Of a DNA stretch of 64,000 nt, positions 55,252 to 64,000 are shown one piece after another. A program made the translations under genes and the position numbers. The stretch is from Stanieria sp. NIES-3757 (lineage in GTDB: Bacteria > Cyanobacteriota > Cyanobacteriia > Cyanobacteriales > Xenococcaceae), in assembly GCA_002355455.1 (NCBI GenBank), contig AP017375.1:744001-808000 (forward strand). The letters are read 5' to 3'. The notes beneath the pieces are model-generated. The model ran no database searches, was not told where the DNA came from, and was given only the letters and a program-made list of their open reading frames with translations. Numbering within the stretch: position 1 is the first letter of the stretch; each line of letters opens with the position of its first letter.

Positions 55252-57987
55252 ATGACTGCCGAAGAAAGACGGCTCGCACAAAACCGCACTGGCAAAGTCA
55301 ATTGGTATAAATGGGGACCCTATCTGAGTGAACGCCAGTGGGGCACGGTGCGCGAAGACTATAGCTCTGATGGGAATGCCTGGAATTATTTCCCTCACGA
55401 CCACGCGCGCTCGCGAGCATATCGCTGGGGAGAAGACGGACTAGGCGGTATCACCGACGACCACAACCTGCTCTGTTTTGCACTGGCTCTCTGGAATGGT
55501 AAAGATCCCATCCTCAAAGAGCGGTTATTCGGATTGACCAATGGTGAAGGTAACCACGGTGAGGATGTCAAAGAGTACTACTTCTACCTCGATAGTACGC
55601 CTACCCACTCCTACATGAAGTACCTCTACAAATACCCCCAAAAAGAGTTTCCTTATCTCGATCTGGTCGAAACTAATCGCAACCGTAACCGTTATGAACT
55701 GGAATACGAGCTGTTAGATACAGGCATCTTTGACGACAATCGCTACTTTGATGTTTTTGTAGAATACGCCAAAGCCGATGCCGAAGATATTATGATTAAA
55801 ATTAACATTGCCAACCGAGGACCCGAAGCAGCTCCGATTCATGTATTACCTACTCTTTGGTTTCGCAATACTTGGTCTTGGTCAGACAGTGGCTCTAAAC
55901 CTATACTAACAAAATTTGAGGGTACTGGAAATAGCGTTATTCAAGCCCAAATTACGAATAACCTACTGAGACAGTATGTCAGTGAATATTACTTTTATTG
56001 TGATGGGGTCGTTCCGCTCTTGTTCGCGGAAAATGAAACCAACAATGAACGGCTGTTTGGTACTTCTAATTCCACTTTCTATGTGAAAGACAGCATCAAT
56101 AATTACATTGTGGACGGACAGCAGGATGCCATTAATCCCTACAATGTTGGCACAAAAGTTACGCCCCATTACCAACTTACGGTTGACTCTGGAGAAACCA
56201 AGACGATTCGATTGCGCTTGAGCAAACAGTCTCCGACTCAGGTAGAAGAGCCATTTGGTGCTGAGTTCGAGCAAATATTTGCGACTCGTCTTCAGGAAGC
56301 GGATGAGTTTTATGAGACAGTGATTCCACCATCTGTTCTGGTAGATAGTGATCGCACCAACGTCATGCGGCAAGCACTGGCTGGGATGATGTGGACGAAA
56401 CAATATTTTTACTACGACTTGGATCGATGGCTGAGGGAGCGTGGCGTTACTCCTTGGACAATGACAGACCAGAAAAGGTACGTGCGCAATAGCGATTGGT
56501 TTCACATGCACAACGACGATATTGTTTCCATGCCAGACAAGTGGGAATATCCCTGGTATGCTGCCTGGGATCTAGCATTCCATGTAATTCCTATTAGCCT
56601 GATCGATCCAGACTTTGCCAAAGATCAACTGATGTTGATGTTACAAGAAGATTACATCCATCCAAATGGTCAAATTCCTGCCTATGAATGGAACTTTGGC
56701 GATGTCAATCCGCCCGTACATGCTTGGGCTACCTGGGAAATTTATACCCGCGATCGCGCTATCAACAAAGGCGTGGGAGATATTGAATTTCTCAAATACG
56801 CCTTTTCTAAATTACTGATCAACTTTACTTGGTGGGTCAATCGCAAAGACGAAGGTGGCAATAATTTGTTTCAAGGTGGCTTCCTGGGACTGGATAACAT
56901 TGGTGTATTTGATCGCAGTTCTTCTCTGCCAACTGGAGGACATTTAGAACAGGCAGATGGTACAGCCTGGATGGTGTTCTTCAGTGAGCAGATGTTCCAG
57001 ATTGCGATCGAGTTAGCAATTCACGAGTCCCTCTACGAAGACTTTGCTATTAAGTTCTTTGAACATACCATGTGGATTGCCGGAGCGATGGATCGGATCG
57101 GCGAACACCATGACAAACTTTGGGACGAAGAGGATGGCTTTTTCTATGATGTATTGCGTTTACCGGATGGCAATTCCACTCGTTTAAAGGTGCGATCGTT
57201 GGTGGGCTTGTTATCCCTGATGGCAGTGGCTGTTTTCCCCCGCGAAGCGTTCGACAAGCTGCCACGCCTGAAGAAAGTGGCGCAAGAGTTCATTCAACGG
57301 CATCCCGAACTGTCTCATAATGTTCACCTACCAATTCAGCCTGGACTCCGAGGACGGCTGATGCTGTCTATTTTGAACGAACAGAAGCTGCGCCGTATTC
57401 TACAAAGAATGCTAGATGAATCTGAGTTTCTCAGCGATTATGGCATTCGTTCTCTCTCGCGCTATCACCTCGACCATCCTTACTTTTTCTATCATGCAGG
57501 GCAGGAGTACAAAGTGGGATACGTTCCAGGTGATTCGACTTCAGGGATGTTTGGTGGCAATTCCAACTGGCGCGGTCCGATTTGGATGCCAATGAATATT
57601 TTGCTGTTAAAAGGGCTGCTGCAATTCTATAGCTACTATGGTGATGATTTTACCGTAGAATATCCAACGGGGTCTGGCAAATATCTGACGCTGTATGAAA
57701 TTGCCAATTGTATTAGCGAACGCATTGTCAGCATTTTCCTGAAGGATGAATCTGGTCGTCGTCCATTATATGGCGGTGCTGAGAAGTTCCAGACCGACCC
57801 TCACTGGCGCGATCTGATTCTGTTCTATGAATATTTCAACGGCGATAACGGGGCGGGGATTGGTGCTTCTCACCAAACCGGATGGACGGGTTGCGTCGCT
57901 CGAATCATTCAGGCTCTAGGCTACTTTACTCCAGAAATGATTTTGGATACTATTACGCCCGGAGAACTGGCAAAGTACCGAGTTTAA
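55252..57987 (+). CDS. GH63-type glucosidase / mannosylglycerate hydrolase-like
   Basis: 911 residues from ATG 55252 (AGGAG at 55240). The N-terminal ~330 residues form a beta-sandwich domain, followed by an (alpha/alpha)6 barrel with conserved acids in WYAAWDLAFHVIPI, GQIPAYEWNFGDVNPPVHAW and the C-terminal NSNWRGPIWMPMN. These resemble the glucosidase/MGH1 branch that hydrolyses alpha-glucosides such as glucosylglycerate or mannosylglycerate, i.e. compatible solutes. No signal peptide, so it acts in the cytoplasm. It could supply glucose to the dehydrogenase and lactonase encoded on either side. Confidence 0.85.
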   Translation: MTAEERRLAQNRTGKVNWYKWGPYLSERQWGTVREDYSSDGNAWNYFPHDHARSRAYRWGEDGLGGITDDHNLLCFALALWNGKDPILKERLFGLTNGEGNHGEDVKEYYFYLDSTPTHSYMKYLYKYPQKEFPYLDLVETNRNRNRYELEYELLDTGIFDDNRYFDVFVEYAKADAEDIMIKINIANRGPEAAPIHVLPTLWFRNTWSWSDSGSKPILTKFEGTGNSVIQAQITNNLLRQYVSEYYFYCDGVVPLLFAENETNNERLFGTSNSTFYVKDSINNYIVDGQQDAINPYNVGTKVTPHYQLTVDSGETKTIRLRLSKQSPTQVEEPFGAEFEQIFATRLQEADEFYETVIPPSVLVDSDRTNVMRQALAGMMWTKQYFYYDLDRWLRERGVTPWTMTDQKRYVRNSDWFHMHNDDIVSMPDKWEYPWYAAWDLAFHVIPISLIDPDFAKDQLMLMLQEDYIHPNGQIPAYEWNFGDVNPPVHAWATWEIYTRDRAINKGVGDIEFLKYAFSKLLINFTWWVNRKDEGGNNLFQGGFLGLDNIGVFDRSSSLPTGGHLEQADGTAWMVFFSEQMFQIAIELAIHESLYEDFAIKFFEHTMWIAGAMDRIGEHHDKLWDEEDGFFYDVLRLPDGNSTRLKVRSLVGLLSLMAVAVFPREAFDKLPRLKKVAQEFIQRHPELSHNVHLPIQPGLRGRLMLSILNEQKLRRILQRMLDESEFLSDYGIRSLSRYHLDHPYFFYHAGQEYKVGYVPGDSTSGMFGGNSNWRGPIWMPMNILLLKGLLQFYSYYGDDFTVEYPTGSGKYLTLYEIANCISERIVSIFLKDESGRRPLYGGAEKFQTDPHWRDLILFYEYFNGDNGAGIGASHQTGWTGCVARIIQALGYFTPEMILDTITPGELAKYRV

Positions 57988-58136
57988 TGACAAAGAGTTG
58001 GCAAGCGCATAGGGAGGCATGTCATACAGTGCCCCTTATGGGGTTGCTATTAATTTCTCAACTCCAGCGCTCGGCTCGGCATTGAAATCCTCGTGAGAAG
58101 TACGATTTTAACCCATCAGTTGAGTAGAAATTATTC

Positions 58137-59213
58137 ATGATTACTCGTCAAGATCTCAATCAATTGCAATCCTTAATCGAAGTGCCTGCACTTTCCATTT
58201 TACTGCCGACCCATCGAACATCTCCCGATAACAGACAAGACCCTATCCTGGTCAAAAATCTGGTAAACGAAGCAGTGGAAAGACTGACTCAAGAATTTTC
58301 TCAACGGGAATTGGGACCTTTATTAGAACGTCTAGAGACACTCGTTAGCGAAATTGATTATCCCTACACCCTAGATGGGTTGGCACTGTATGTCAGCCAT
58401 GACTTCGCCAAGCTCTACTATCTACCTTTTCCAGTACCTGCACGGGTCGTCATCGATCGAACCTTTGCTACGCGAGATTTGGTTTATGGCATGCATCGGG
58501 CATTACGCTATTGGGTTATATTGTTAAGTCAAGCTTCTACTCGTCTATTAGCTGGCATCGGAGAAACTCTTGAAGAAGTTCGCGATGCTAATTTTCCTAT
58601 GAAAATGACAGGACCTGGAGCCACGGCTCCACTTCCCTATGATTCTGACTCTAGCTATCTAGACGACAGGCATCGCAGATTTTTTCAGCAGGTAGACAAT
58701 GCCTTTGTCGCCTATAACAAGGAGGAAGAATTGCCATTGATTGTGGGAGGTGTAGATCGGCAAATCTCCTTTTTTCAGGAAGTTTCCCAATATACTCCGA
58801 CGATTTCAGGAACCTTAACAGGTAATTTTGACCGAGCAGCGGTTCACGAATTGTTCCCGCAGGTGTGGCCGCTGGTGCAGTCCGTTCGGGAGGCACGACG
58901 AGCCGATGCTCTGCAAGAATTGGAACGTGCAGTAGGTACTCAAAAGGTCGTCTCTACCATCGAGGAAGCATGGCGCATGGTCCAGGAAGGGCGGGGAAAA
59001 CGGCTGTTGGTTGAAAAAAACTATCACGTCCCCGCGATCTTGACTGACAGCGGTCAGCTAGAGCTAGTAGATAGCTCCGGAGGCACAGAGGTTATGGATG
59101 ACGCTGTGGATGAGATTATCGAACTTGTCCTGGCAAAAGGGGGAAAGGTTACTCTGGTGGAAGATGATACGCTATCTGTTTCTCGACGCATTGCCTTAAT
59201 TTTGCGGTACTAA
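58137..59213 (+). CDS. Bacterial archaeo-eukaryotic release factor-like (baeRF) protein
   Basis: 358 residues. The N-terminal region (LSILLPTHRTSPDNRQDPILVKNLVNEA) and C-terminal alpha/beta part (GRGKRLLVEKNYHVPAI, DDAVDEIIELVLAKGGKVTLVEDD) fit the baeRF group, bacterial relatives of aRF1/eRF1 and Pelota. One such relative acts as a ribosome hibernation factor in a cold-adapted bacterium, and others are linked to ribosome rescue; the role here is inferred. No GGQ release motif is obvious. Confidence 0.7.
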   Translation: MITRQDLNQLQSLIEVPALSILLPTHRTSPDNRQDPILVKNLVNEAVERLTQEFSQRELGPLLERLETLVSEIDYPYTLDGLALYVSHDFAKLYYLPFPVPARVVIDRTFATRDLVYGMHRALRYWVILLSQASTRLLAGIGETLEEVRDANFPMKMTGPGATAPLPYDSDSSYLDDRHRRFFQQVDNAFVAYNKEEELPLIVGGVDRQISFFQEVSQYTPTISGTLTGNFDRAAVHELFPQVWPLVQSVREARRADALQELERAVGTQKVVSTIEEAWRMVQEGRGKRLLVEKNYHVPAILTDSGQLELVDSSGGTEVMDDAVDEIIELVLAKGGKVTLVEDDTLSVSRRIALILRY

Positions 59214-59447
59214 ATCTGTCGTTCGGCAAATAATTAGGATAGGCGATTCGCTGCTCGCTTCCACCACGGAATTATCAGATTCAATTCTTACAAACTTGTC
59301 ACTCTTTGAACTTTGGGCAAATAATATCAATTCCCAAAATTATTACTACGGCTCGATCTCGGCATCAGCCATCTGTAGTCCCCTCAACTAAACGATATAA
59401 ACTCTACCAGTATGCTGCAAAATCATCCTCGGAGAATTGGGAACCTC

Positions 59448-60317
59448 ATGAGTCAATCAGTTCAAAATGTATTTGCTGCTCGTGCCCGTTTGGGCGAGTG
59501 TCCCGTGTGGGATAGCGCTCGCCAACAGCTTTTCTGGGTCGATGTTTACAATCATCGGGTTCACCAGTTTGACCCTGCCACTGGACAAGATCGTTACTTC
59601 AATACAGGGGAGCTAGTCAGCGCGATCGCTCTAACAGGCAGCGATCGATTCTTGATTGCACTACGCGATCGCCTCGCGTTTCTCGATATTCAAACAGGTG
59701 AAATTCTTCCCCTGTACCAAATTGAGTTTTCCCATCCCGAGACTCGCTTTAATGATGGCAAATGCGATTCCCAGGGACGTTTTTGGATCGGCTCCATCAG
59801 TGAAGCACCGGGACAGGCAGCACTCTATCGCTATGACCCGGATGGTTCCCTACACGTCATGGAAACAGGATTGACAATCTCGAACGGTTTAGGCTGGAGT
59901 CCAGATGGGTCAAGTTTTTATTTAACCGACTCCGCCTGCCATAAAATCTATGTCTATGACTTTGAGGCAGAAACGGGAGCTATTGGCAATCGTCGTGTCC
60001 TGGTTGACTTGAGCAATGAAACTGTAGAACCTGATGGGCTGGCGATCGACCAGCAGGGCAATCTTTGGTCTGCCCTTTGGGATGGTTGGTGCATTGCTTG
60101 CTTCAACGCAACTGGAAAGGAAATCTTGCGCGTTGGATTATCAGTTCAGCGTCCAACTTGTGTAACCTTTGGTGGAACTCATCTGACAGACCTGTATATC
60201 ACCTCGGCATCTGTCGGATTAAGCCAGAAAGAAATTCAACAAGGTTTTAATGCAGGAGATTTATTTTGCTTTTCAACTCATTCTCGGGGAATGCTGACCC
60301 AACAGTTTTTGGATTAG
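59448..60317 (+). CDS. SMP-30/gluconolactonase family protein
   Basis: About 289 residues from ATG 59448 (MSQSVQNVFAARARLGECPVWD); an ATG 12 codons earlier is in frame. Six-bladed propeller with metal-ligand motifs LGECPVWD, FNDGKCDSQGRFWIGS, ISNGLGWSPDGSSFYLTD and EPDGLAIDQQGNLWSALWDG. The family hydrolyses sugar lactones, here plausibly gluconolactone made by the upstream SDR dehydrogenase. Last intact gene of the island. Confidence 0.9.
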   Translation: MSQSVQNVFAARARLGECPVWDSARQQLFWVDVYNHRVHQFDPATGQDRYFNTGELVSAIALTGSDRFLIALRDRLAFLDIQTGEILPLYQIEFSHPETRFNDGKCDSQGRFWIGSISEAPGQAALYRYDPDGSLHVMETGLTISNGLGWSPDGSSFYLTDSACHKIYVYDFEAETGAIGNRRVLVDLSNETVEPDGLAIDQQGNLWSALWDGWCIACFNATGKEILRVGLSVQRPTCVTFGGTHLTDLYITSASVGLSQKEIQQGFNAGDLFCFSTHSRGMLTQQFLD

Positions 60318-60627
60318 CCTTTGCCCAAAGAATAAACATCTAAAGCTCACCCAATTGCTGTGAGGGGAAGTAACGGATCTTAGAAGGGTAGGTTTTGTAC
60401 AAAGGTGTGAGTAAAGGCTCAAAATGATGTATGAGTGTAGGAGTAGAGTCAACAACCAAAATAATTACAGAGAAATGAAACTAAATCAGCATCTTAAAGA
60501 TTGGAAGCAGATTGTTAGTTGTCGATTCTCACGTCTGACTTGACCTCAAATATCTGGGTTGGCGACATGGAGTTTCGGGATGGTAATGACACGCTCAAGC
60601 AGCCTGACCAAAGTATCTAACTTAATC
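60318..60627. other. Island right flank, no gene seen
   Basis: 310 bases with many stops in all frames and no recognisable protein. It leads into the ABC-transporter fragment. Confidence 0.45.
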
Positions 60628-60878
60628 GCTAAAATCAACTCAGAAATTTTGGCTACTACTCACTATTTAGAAGAGGCAGAAAACTGTAATCGGATGGGGT
60701 TTATGGTGGCAGGATAAATTGTTGCCCAAGGTTCGCTCAGTGAAATTAAAGCGCAACAACCAGGAAAATTAATTGAAATAATAGTATCAGATACCCAAAC
60801 AGCCTCTAACTTACTAAAAACTCAATTAGAATCTTGGCGAGTTTATATTTTTGGCGATCGCTTTCATTTTGAAATGAG
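60628..60878 (+). pseudogene. C-terminal fragment of an ABC transporter ATP-binding protein
   Basis: Reads ILATTHYLEEAENCNRMGFMVAG, stop, IVAQGSLSEIKAQQPGKLIEI. This is the H-loop (ATTHYLEEAE) and following segment of DrrA-type ABC ATPases, with an in-frame TAA replacing a Glu codon. Walker A and signature regions are absent upstream. Confidence 0.75.
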
Positions 60879-61296
60879 CTACGGCACGCCACAGCCAAAT
60901 CTTGTTTTGTCTTGGTGCGCGTTCCCTTGCGGAGGAAACCTCCGCGGGGTCGCACCGCTTTTTGAACCGACGAACGTTTCCAATTCATCAAGTTCTCCTA
61001 TTTGGGGAATTGCTTCTGGAGTGTAAGCATTTGGCAGTAACTGCCCAACTTCTCGAACCCAAGTAATGATAGTAGTGTGATGAACTAACTCCTTTTACCC
61101 TTTCTATTGCTTTAAAACCCATGCCGTTGACATACATTTTTAAACATTCCCGTTTGACTTCTTCTGAGTATCCCCTATAAGTTCCGTAATCAGTAATAAA
61201 TTGGCGATCGCAATTGACACAAATATAATTTTGTTTACCTTGTCTGTTTTTTCCATTTTTCCTGATATGTTCCGATTTACATTCTGGACAAAGCAT
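60879..61296 (-). pseudogene. IS1-family transposase remnant
   Basis: The N-terminal zinc ribbon is clear (MLCPECKSEHIRKNGKNRQGKQNYICVNCDRQF), then the HTH (MYVNGMGFKAIERVKGV). A frameshift near 61070 moves the match to HHTTIITWVREVGQLLPNAYTPEAIPQIGELDELETFVGSK. After that a GC-rich short repeat (encoding SGATPRRFPPQGNA) is inserted, and the gene stops where the ABC fragment begins. The catalytic half is missing. Confidence 0.8.
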
Positions 61297-61616
61297 AATT
61301 TTTGCGCTAATTCATATCTCAATTATGCAACGCCGCTAACAAGATTTGCCTTTGCGAAAGTGACAGTTAAATTGTTATCAACCTGGAAAGTGTCATCTAA
61401 TTTGTTAATAAAGCTAAATGAGATTTGGAAGCGATATAATCAAAATGATTTAGCTACAGTCTTTTGTTTGCAAGGATTTAAGACTACTAAATCTTAGATG
61501 ACAATATTTTGTTAACACTTTGTTTGTTTTTCCAAAAATTCTATACAAAATTTACCTAATCAAAGCTTTGGATAGATATGGTAGTAGCTTAGACCCAGAA
61601 CCTTTGCTGATATCAT
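61297..61616. other. Intergenic region with transposon-end-like repeats
   Basis: No gene. At 61358-61411 two similar 20-base stretches occur in tandem about 31 bases apart: GTGACAGTTAAATTGTTA and GTGTCATCTAATTTGTTA. They recall the repeated transposase-binding sites at the ends of Tn7-like elements. No matching second end or transposase is in the window. Confidence 0.4.
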
Positions 61617-64000
61617 ATGCCCAATCACACGAAAGAAACGATTCGTGCTACTCCAATATTAGAGTTATATCGAGCGAATAATCGATTTCGGAAGGCATTA
61701 CACACTCTAGTTCGTGAAGTTGCAAATGGTCATCTCAAACCCGATGAGATTGAATCATATGTGAGCAATAGTATGGAAGATATTATTGCTGCTGAGTCAT
61801 GGTTACAACAGTCTCTATCTAAATCCAAACCTGGATTTGCAAGTTATTTGGAAAACTTCAAGCCAGAAGAGATTTTCAATCGGTTATTAACAAAAGATGA
61901 TGATTTACAAAACCGAGTAGAAGCGGACGGGTGCGGTCTTGGGGGTTTCCCCCATGAGCAACCCGTTCAAGAAGTACAAAATAATTTCAACATATTGTTA
62001 GATTATCTCAACCGTCATACTGGGATGGATCTTCCTTTTTGTGACTTTTTTCTGACAGGTATTCCCATATCTTTTGATAATTTAGGACTAGTCTTAGCGG
62101 GTTGGCTGATGTGCGTGGAATATGTCCACAATCTCAAACGTCCTCCCCATTTAGCAGAACTGCAACCCCTAACGAAACTTACCAAACCTCTTCTAAAAAA
62201 CTGTCAACATTTAATCGAACAATTGCGTCAGCAACATTCAACCTATATCGAATTAACACAACAGGTTGAATTTTGGATAAATGAAGAACTAGAAGCAATG
62301 CAGCCTGAAGATTTGGGCAAAATTGACACTTTTAAGCAGGAAGAAACCAAAGTTCTGGAAAGCGCAGTCCAAGCATTAATAGCAGGAAACTGGATAAAAG
62401 CTCTCAATTGGGCAGAATCTCGTAGCAAAACAGATTCTTTCTGGTTAAAACACGATCGCTCTCGCCGTATAGTTTGGTCATTAGTTAAAGTTGCTGCTAC
62501 CTTGGGACAAACCATTGAGCAAGATGTTAACCCCCTACAAAATGTGAATAGTCTCAGAGAAGCAATGGACTATTACACCACCACAGGCTATCAAATAGAT
62601 AAAGTTCACCGCTACTTCGAGCAACAGAATTTTCAATTACTGGAAACTACCCTACCTTATTACGCTCAGTTAGTAACAGTCAAAAATATACTCAGACAAA
62701 AATATAGAACCTGGGCAGATACATTAGCCGAAAACTTTGCCAATATTTGTGTTAAAAGCGGGTTTCTTCCCGAAGCAGATTTACAACAACGCAGAATTTA
62801 CGATCGCCTGATTCATCCTCTAACCCAAAGCGAACGTCGCACTGCCTATTTTATTATCGATGCTTTTCGCTACGAAATGGCAACCGAACTCATAGAAAAA
62901 TTCAAGGAAACAGGGACAACAGTTAATTTACAGGGTTGCTACAGCGAATTACCCAGTATCACCGCAGTAGGTATGAATGTACTTGCTCCAGTACAGCAGT
63001 CGGGTAAATTAACCTTAGCTGGAAATAAAGGTTTTATGGGCTTTAAAACAGGAGAATATACTGTTAGCAAACCTAGCGATCGCGTTCAGGCAATGGGAGA
63101 TAAAAGTATTGATAATATCAGTGCTGGACGGAGAAAAGCTCGCAGTCTGACTCTTTCTGATGTTTGTCATAAATCCACTACCAGCCTCAAACAAAGCTGT
63201 GCCAATGCCCATCTGATTGTGGTGCATAGCAAAGAAATTGACGGGGCGCACAAGCCCCCGAATTCGATCCGACGCGGACAAGCGAAGCGCGGAGCATCGC
63301 GGGGGACGACCCCTTACGATGCGGGGGAAGCTAATGTAGACATAGCTACTTTTGAAATTTGGTTACAGCAAATTAAATCCGCTTGGCATCACCTCAAAAG
63401 TATTGGCATTCAAGAGTTTGTTTTTACTGCCGATCGCGGATTTTTGCTTCAGGATGAAACCACTCAAGAAATTACCTACGGTACAAAACGCGAGCCTCAA
63501 CGTCGCTATGTTTTAAGCGATGAACCCAGACAAGAAAATGATACAGTAACGGTTTCTTTAAACGCTCTAGACTACGAAGGACAACAAGGTTATCTTCTCT
63601 TTCCCAAAACTACTGCGGTTTTTGCTACGGTAAATAATCAGAACGCTACCTTTGTTCATGGTGGTAATAGCCTTCAAGAAAGAGTTATTCCCGTTCTTAC
63701 TGTTTCCCATCAACAAGCAGCAAGTACGCCAAAAATACTTAAATATGTCATTGAAGCTCAAGTAGAGCCTGAATTATTTGGCTTTAGCCGAATTAAGTTG
63801 AAATTAAAGCCAGAATCCATCAGTTTAGAGGGATTGGCTTTTGTAGGAATGGAGAAAGTTAATTTAGCTCTGCGAGTTCACGACCGCGCCGACATTCTCA
63901 TCACTATCAAAGAAGCGGTTGGGGTAGAACTCAACAACCAGGAATTATATTTGCAAGCTGATGAAACTTGGGTAGAAATCTTATTCGATCTCAGAGGAAA
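61617..64000 (+). CDS. pglZ: PglZ-domain protein, BREX-type defence component (runs off the window)
   Basis: Open from ATG 61617 to the window end, at least 794 residues, no stop reached. The PglZ (alkaline phosphatase superfamily) core is recognised by AYFIIDAFRYEMATELIEKF, SELPSITAVGMNVLAP, HLIVVHSKEID, FVFTADRGFLLQDE and FVHGGNSLQERVIPVL. PglZ is the hallmark gene of BREX phage-defence systems; other BREX genes must lie beyond 64000 if present, as upstream there is only debris. Two GC-rich short repeats are inserted in frame (about 61923-61970 and 63243-63330), adding peptides ADGCGLGGFPHEQ and GAHKPPNSIRRGQAKRGAS. Whether the protein still works is uncertain. Confidence 0.85.
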   Translation, partial: MPNHTKETIRATPILELYRANNRFRKALHTLVREVANGHLKPDEIESYVSNSMEDIIAAESWLQQSLSKSKPGFASYLENFKPEEIFNRLLTKDDDLQNRVEADGCGLGGFPHEQPVQEVQNNFNILLDYLNRHTGMDLPFCDFFLTGIPISFDNLGLVLAGWLMCVEYVHNLKRPPHLAELQPLTKLTKPLLKNCQHLIEQLRQQHSTYIELTQQVEFWINEELEAMQPEDLGKIDTFKQEETKVLESAVQALIAGNWIKALNWAESRSKTDSFWLKHDRSRRIVWSLVKVAATLGQTIEQDVNPLQNVNSLREAMDYYTTTGYQIDKVHRYFEQQNFQLLETTLPYYAQLVTVKNILRQKYRTWADTLAENFANICVKSGFLPEADLQQRRIYDRLIHPLTQSERRTAYFIIDAFRYEMATELIEKFKETGTTVNLQGCYSELPSITAVGMNVLAPVQQSGKLTLAGNKGFMGFKTGEYTVSKPSDRVQAMGDKSIDNISAGRRKARSLTLSDVCHKSTTSLKQSCANAHLIVVHSKEIDGAHKPPNSIRRGQAKRGASRGTTPYDAGEANVDIATFEIWLQQIKSAWHHLKSIGIQEFVFTADRGFLLQDETTQEITYGTKREPQRRYVLSDEPRQENDTVTVSLNALDYEGQQGYLLFPKTTAVFATVNNQNATFVHGGNSLQERVIPVLTVSHQQAASTPKILKYVIEAQVEPELFGFSRIKLKLKPESISLEGLAFVGMEKVNLALRVHDRADILITIKEAVGVELNNQELYLQADETWVEILFDLRG
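61923..61970. repeat. Short palindromic repeat inserted in the PglZ gene (first)
   Basis: GC-rich hairpin: ACGGGT/ACCCGT outer arms and GGGGG-TTT-CCCCC inner stem. It keeps the reading frame and sits in a linker of the N-terminal domain. Confidence 0.65.
63243..63330. repeat. Short GC-rich repeat inserted in the PglZ gene (second)
   Basis: About 88 bases, much richer in GC than the gene around it, with GCGAAGCGC and GCGGGGG segments. It stays in frame and follows the KEID motif of the PglZ core. Confidence 0.65.

Overview
The window is chromosomal DNA from a cyanobacterium. Most of it is AT-rich and densely sprinkled with the HIP1 octamer GCGATCGC. Several products point the same way: a cyanobacterial-type succinate-semialdehyde dehydrogenase, a ferredoxin next to cobyric acid synthase, an Npun_F0494-type small protein, AAA_35/WD40 proteins, IS701- and IS630-type transposases and short dispersed palindromes. 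A unicellular or pleurocapsalean lineage (Stanieria-like) would fit, but that assignment is inference.

Layout. 1-5.1 kb: tail of a sensor kinase, a succinate-semialdehyde dehydrogenase, an OmpR-type regulator and a methyl-accepting chemotaxis protein. 5.2-14.7 kb: conflict/defence-like genes, namely a NACHT NTPase with a hexanucleotide-repeat insert, a RelE-type toxin-antitoxin pair, an AAA_35-WD40 protein with fourteen WD40 blades, a vMAP-type AAA_35 protein and a GIY-YIG (T5orf172-like) protein. 14.7-28 kb: alaS, a lipoprotein, a REP-associated transposase with its palindromes, gamma-glutamyltransferase with an AI-2E-type membrane protein, two abutting insertion sequences, ferredoxin-cobQ and a Ca/Na antiporter. 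28.1-30.9 kb: the most remarkable locus, five tandem tRNA-like RNA genes, each carrying the same ~50-nt module that resembles a Ro60-binding Y RNA stem, directly upstream of a Ro60/TROVE gene. 31-46 kb: serS, a decayed IS630, selO, an HD hydrolase, a pterin dehydratase, a phosphatase, miaE, a GNAT protein, a rhomboid, an IMPase-like protein and two large proteins sharing a C-terminal domain (one a ten-repeat ELWxxDGT protein).

46.7-60.3 kb looks like an acquired island, all on the plus strand, with richer GC, different codon use and strong Shine-Dalgarno sites. It carries a receiver protein, a DUF1269 protein, arginine deiminase, cyanophycinase, a ClC chloride transporter, an AstE/AspA-type M14 hydrolase, an SDR glucose dehydrogenase-like enzyme, an HdeD-like protein, a GH63-type glucosidase, a baeRF-type release-factor relative and an SMP-30 lactonase. 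Two themes emerge: cyanophycin/arginine mobilisation (cyanophycinase, M14 hydrolase, arginine deiminase) and sugar oxidation (glucosidase, glucose dehydrogenase, lactonase), accompanied by proteins of families linked to acid, stress or dormancy. The ClC gene appears to have been inserted between cyanophycinase and the M14 gene, leaving a ~150-bp duplication of the old junction on both sides. After a patch of debris (ABC-transporter fragment, IS1-type fragment, transposon-end-like repeats) the window ends inside a PglZ-domain gene, the hallmark of BREX-type phage defence.
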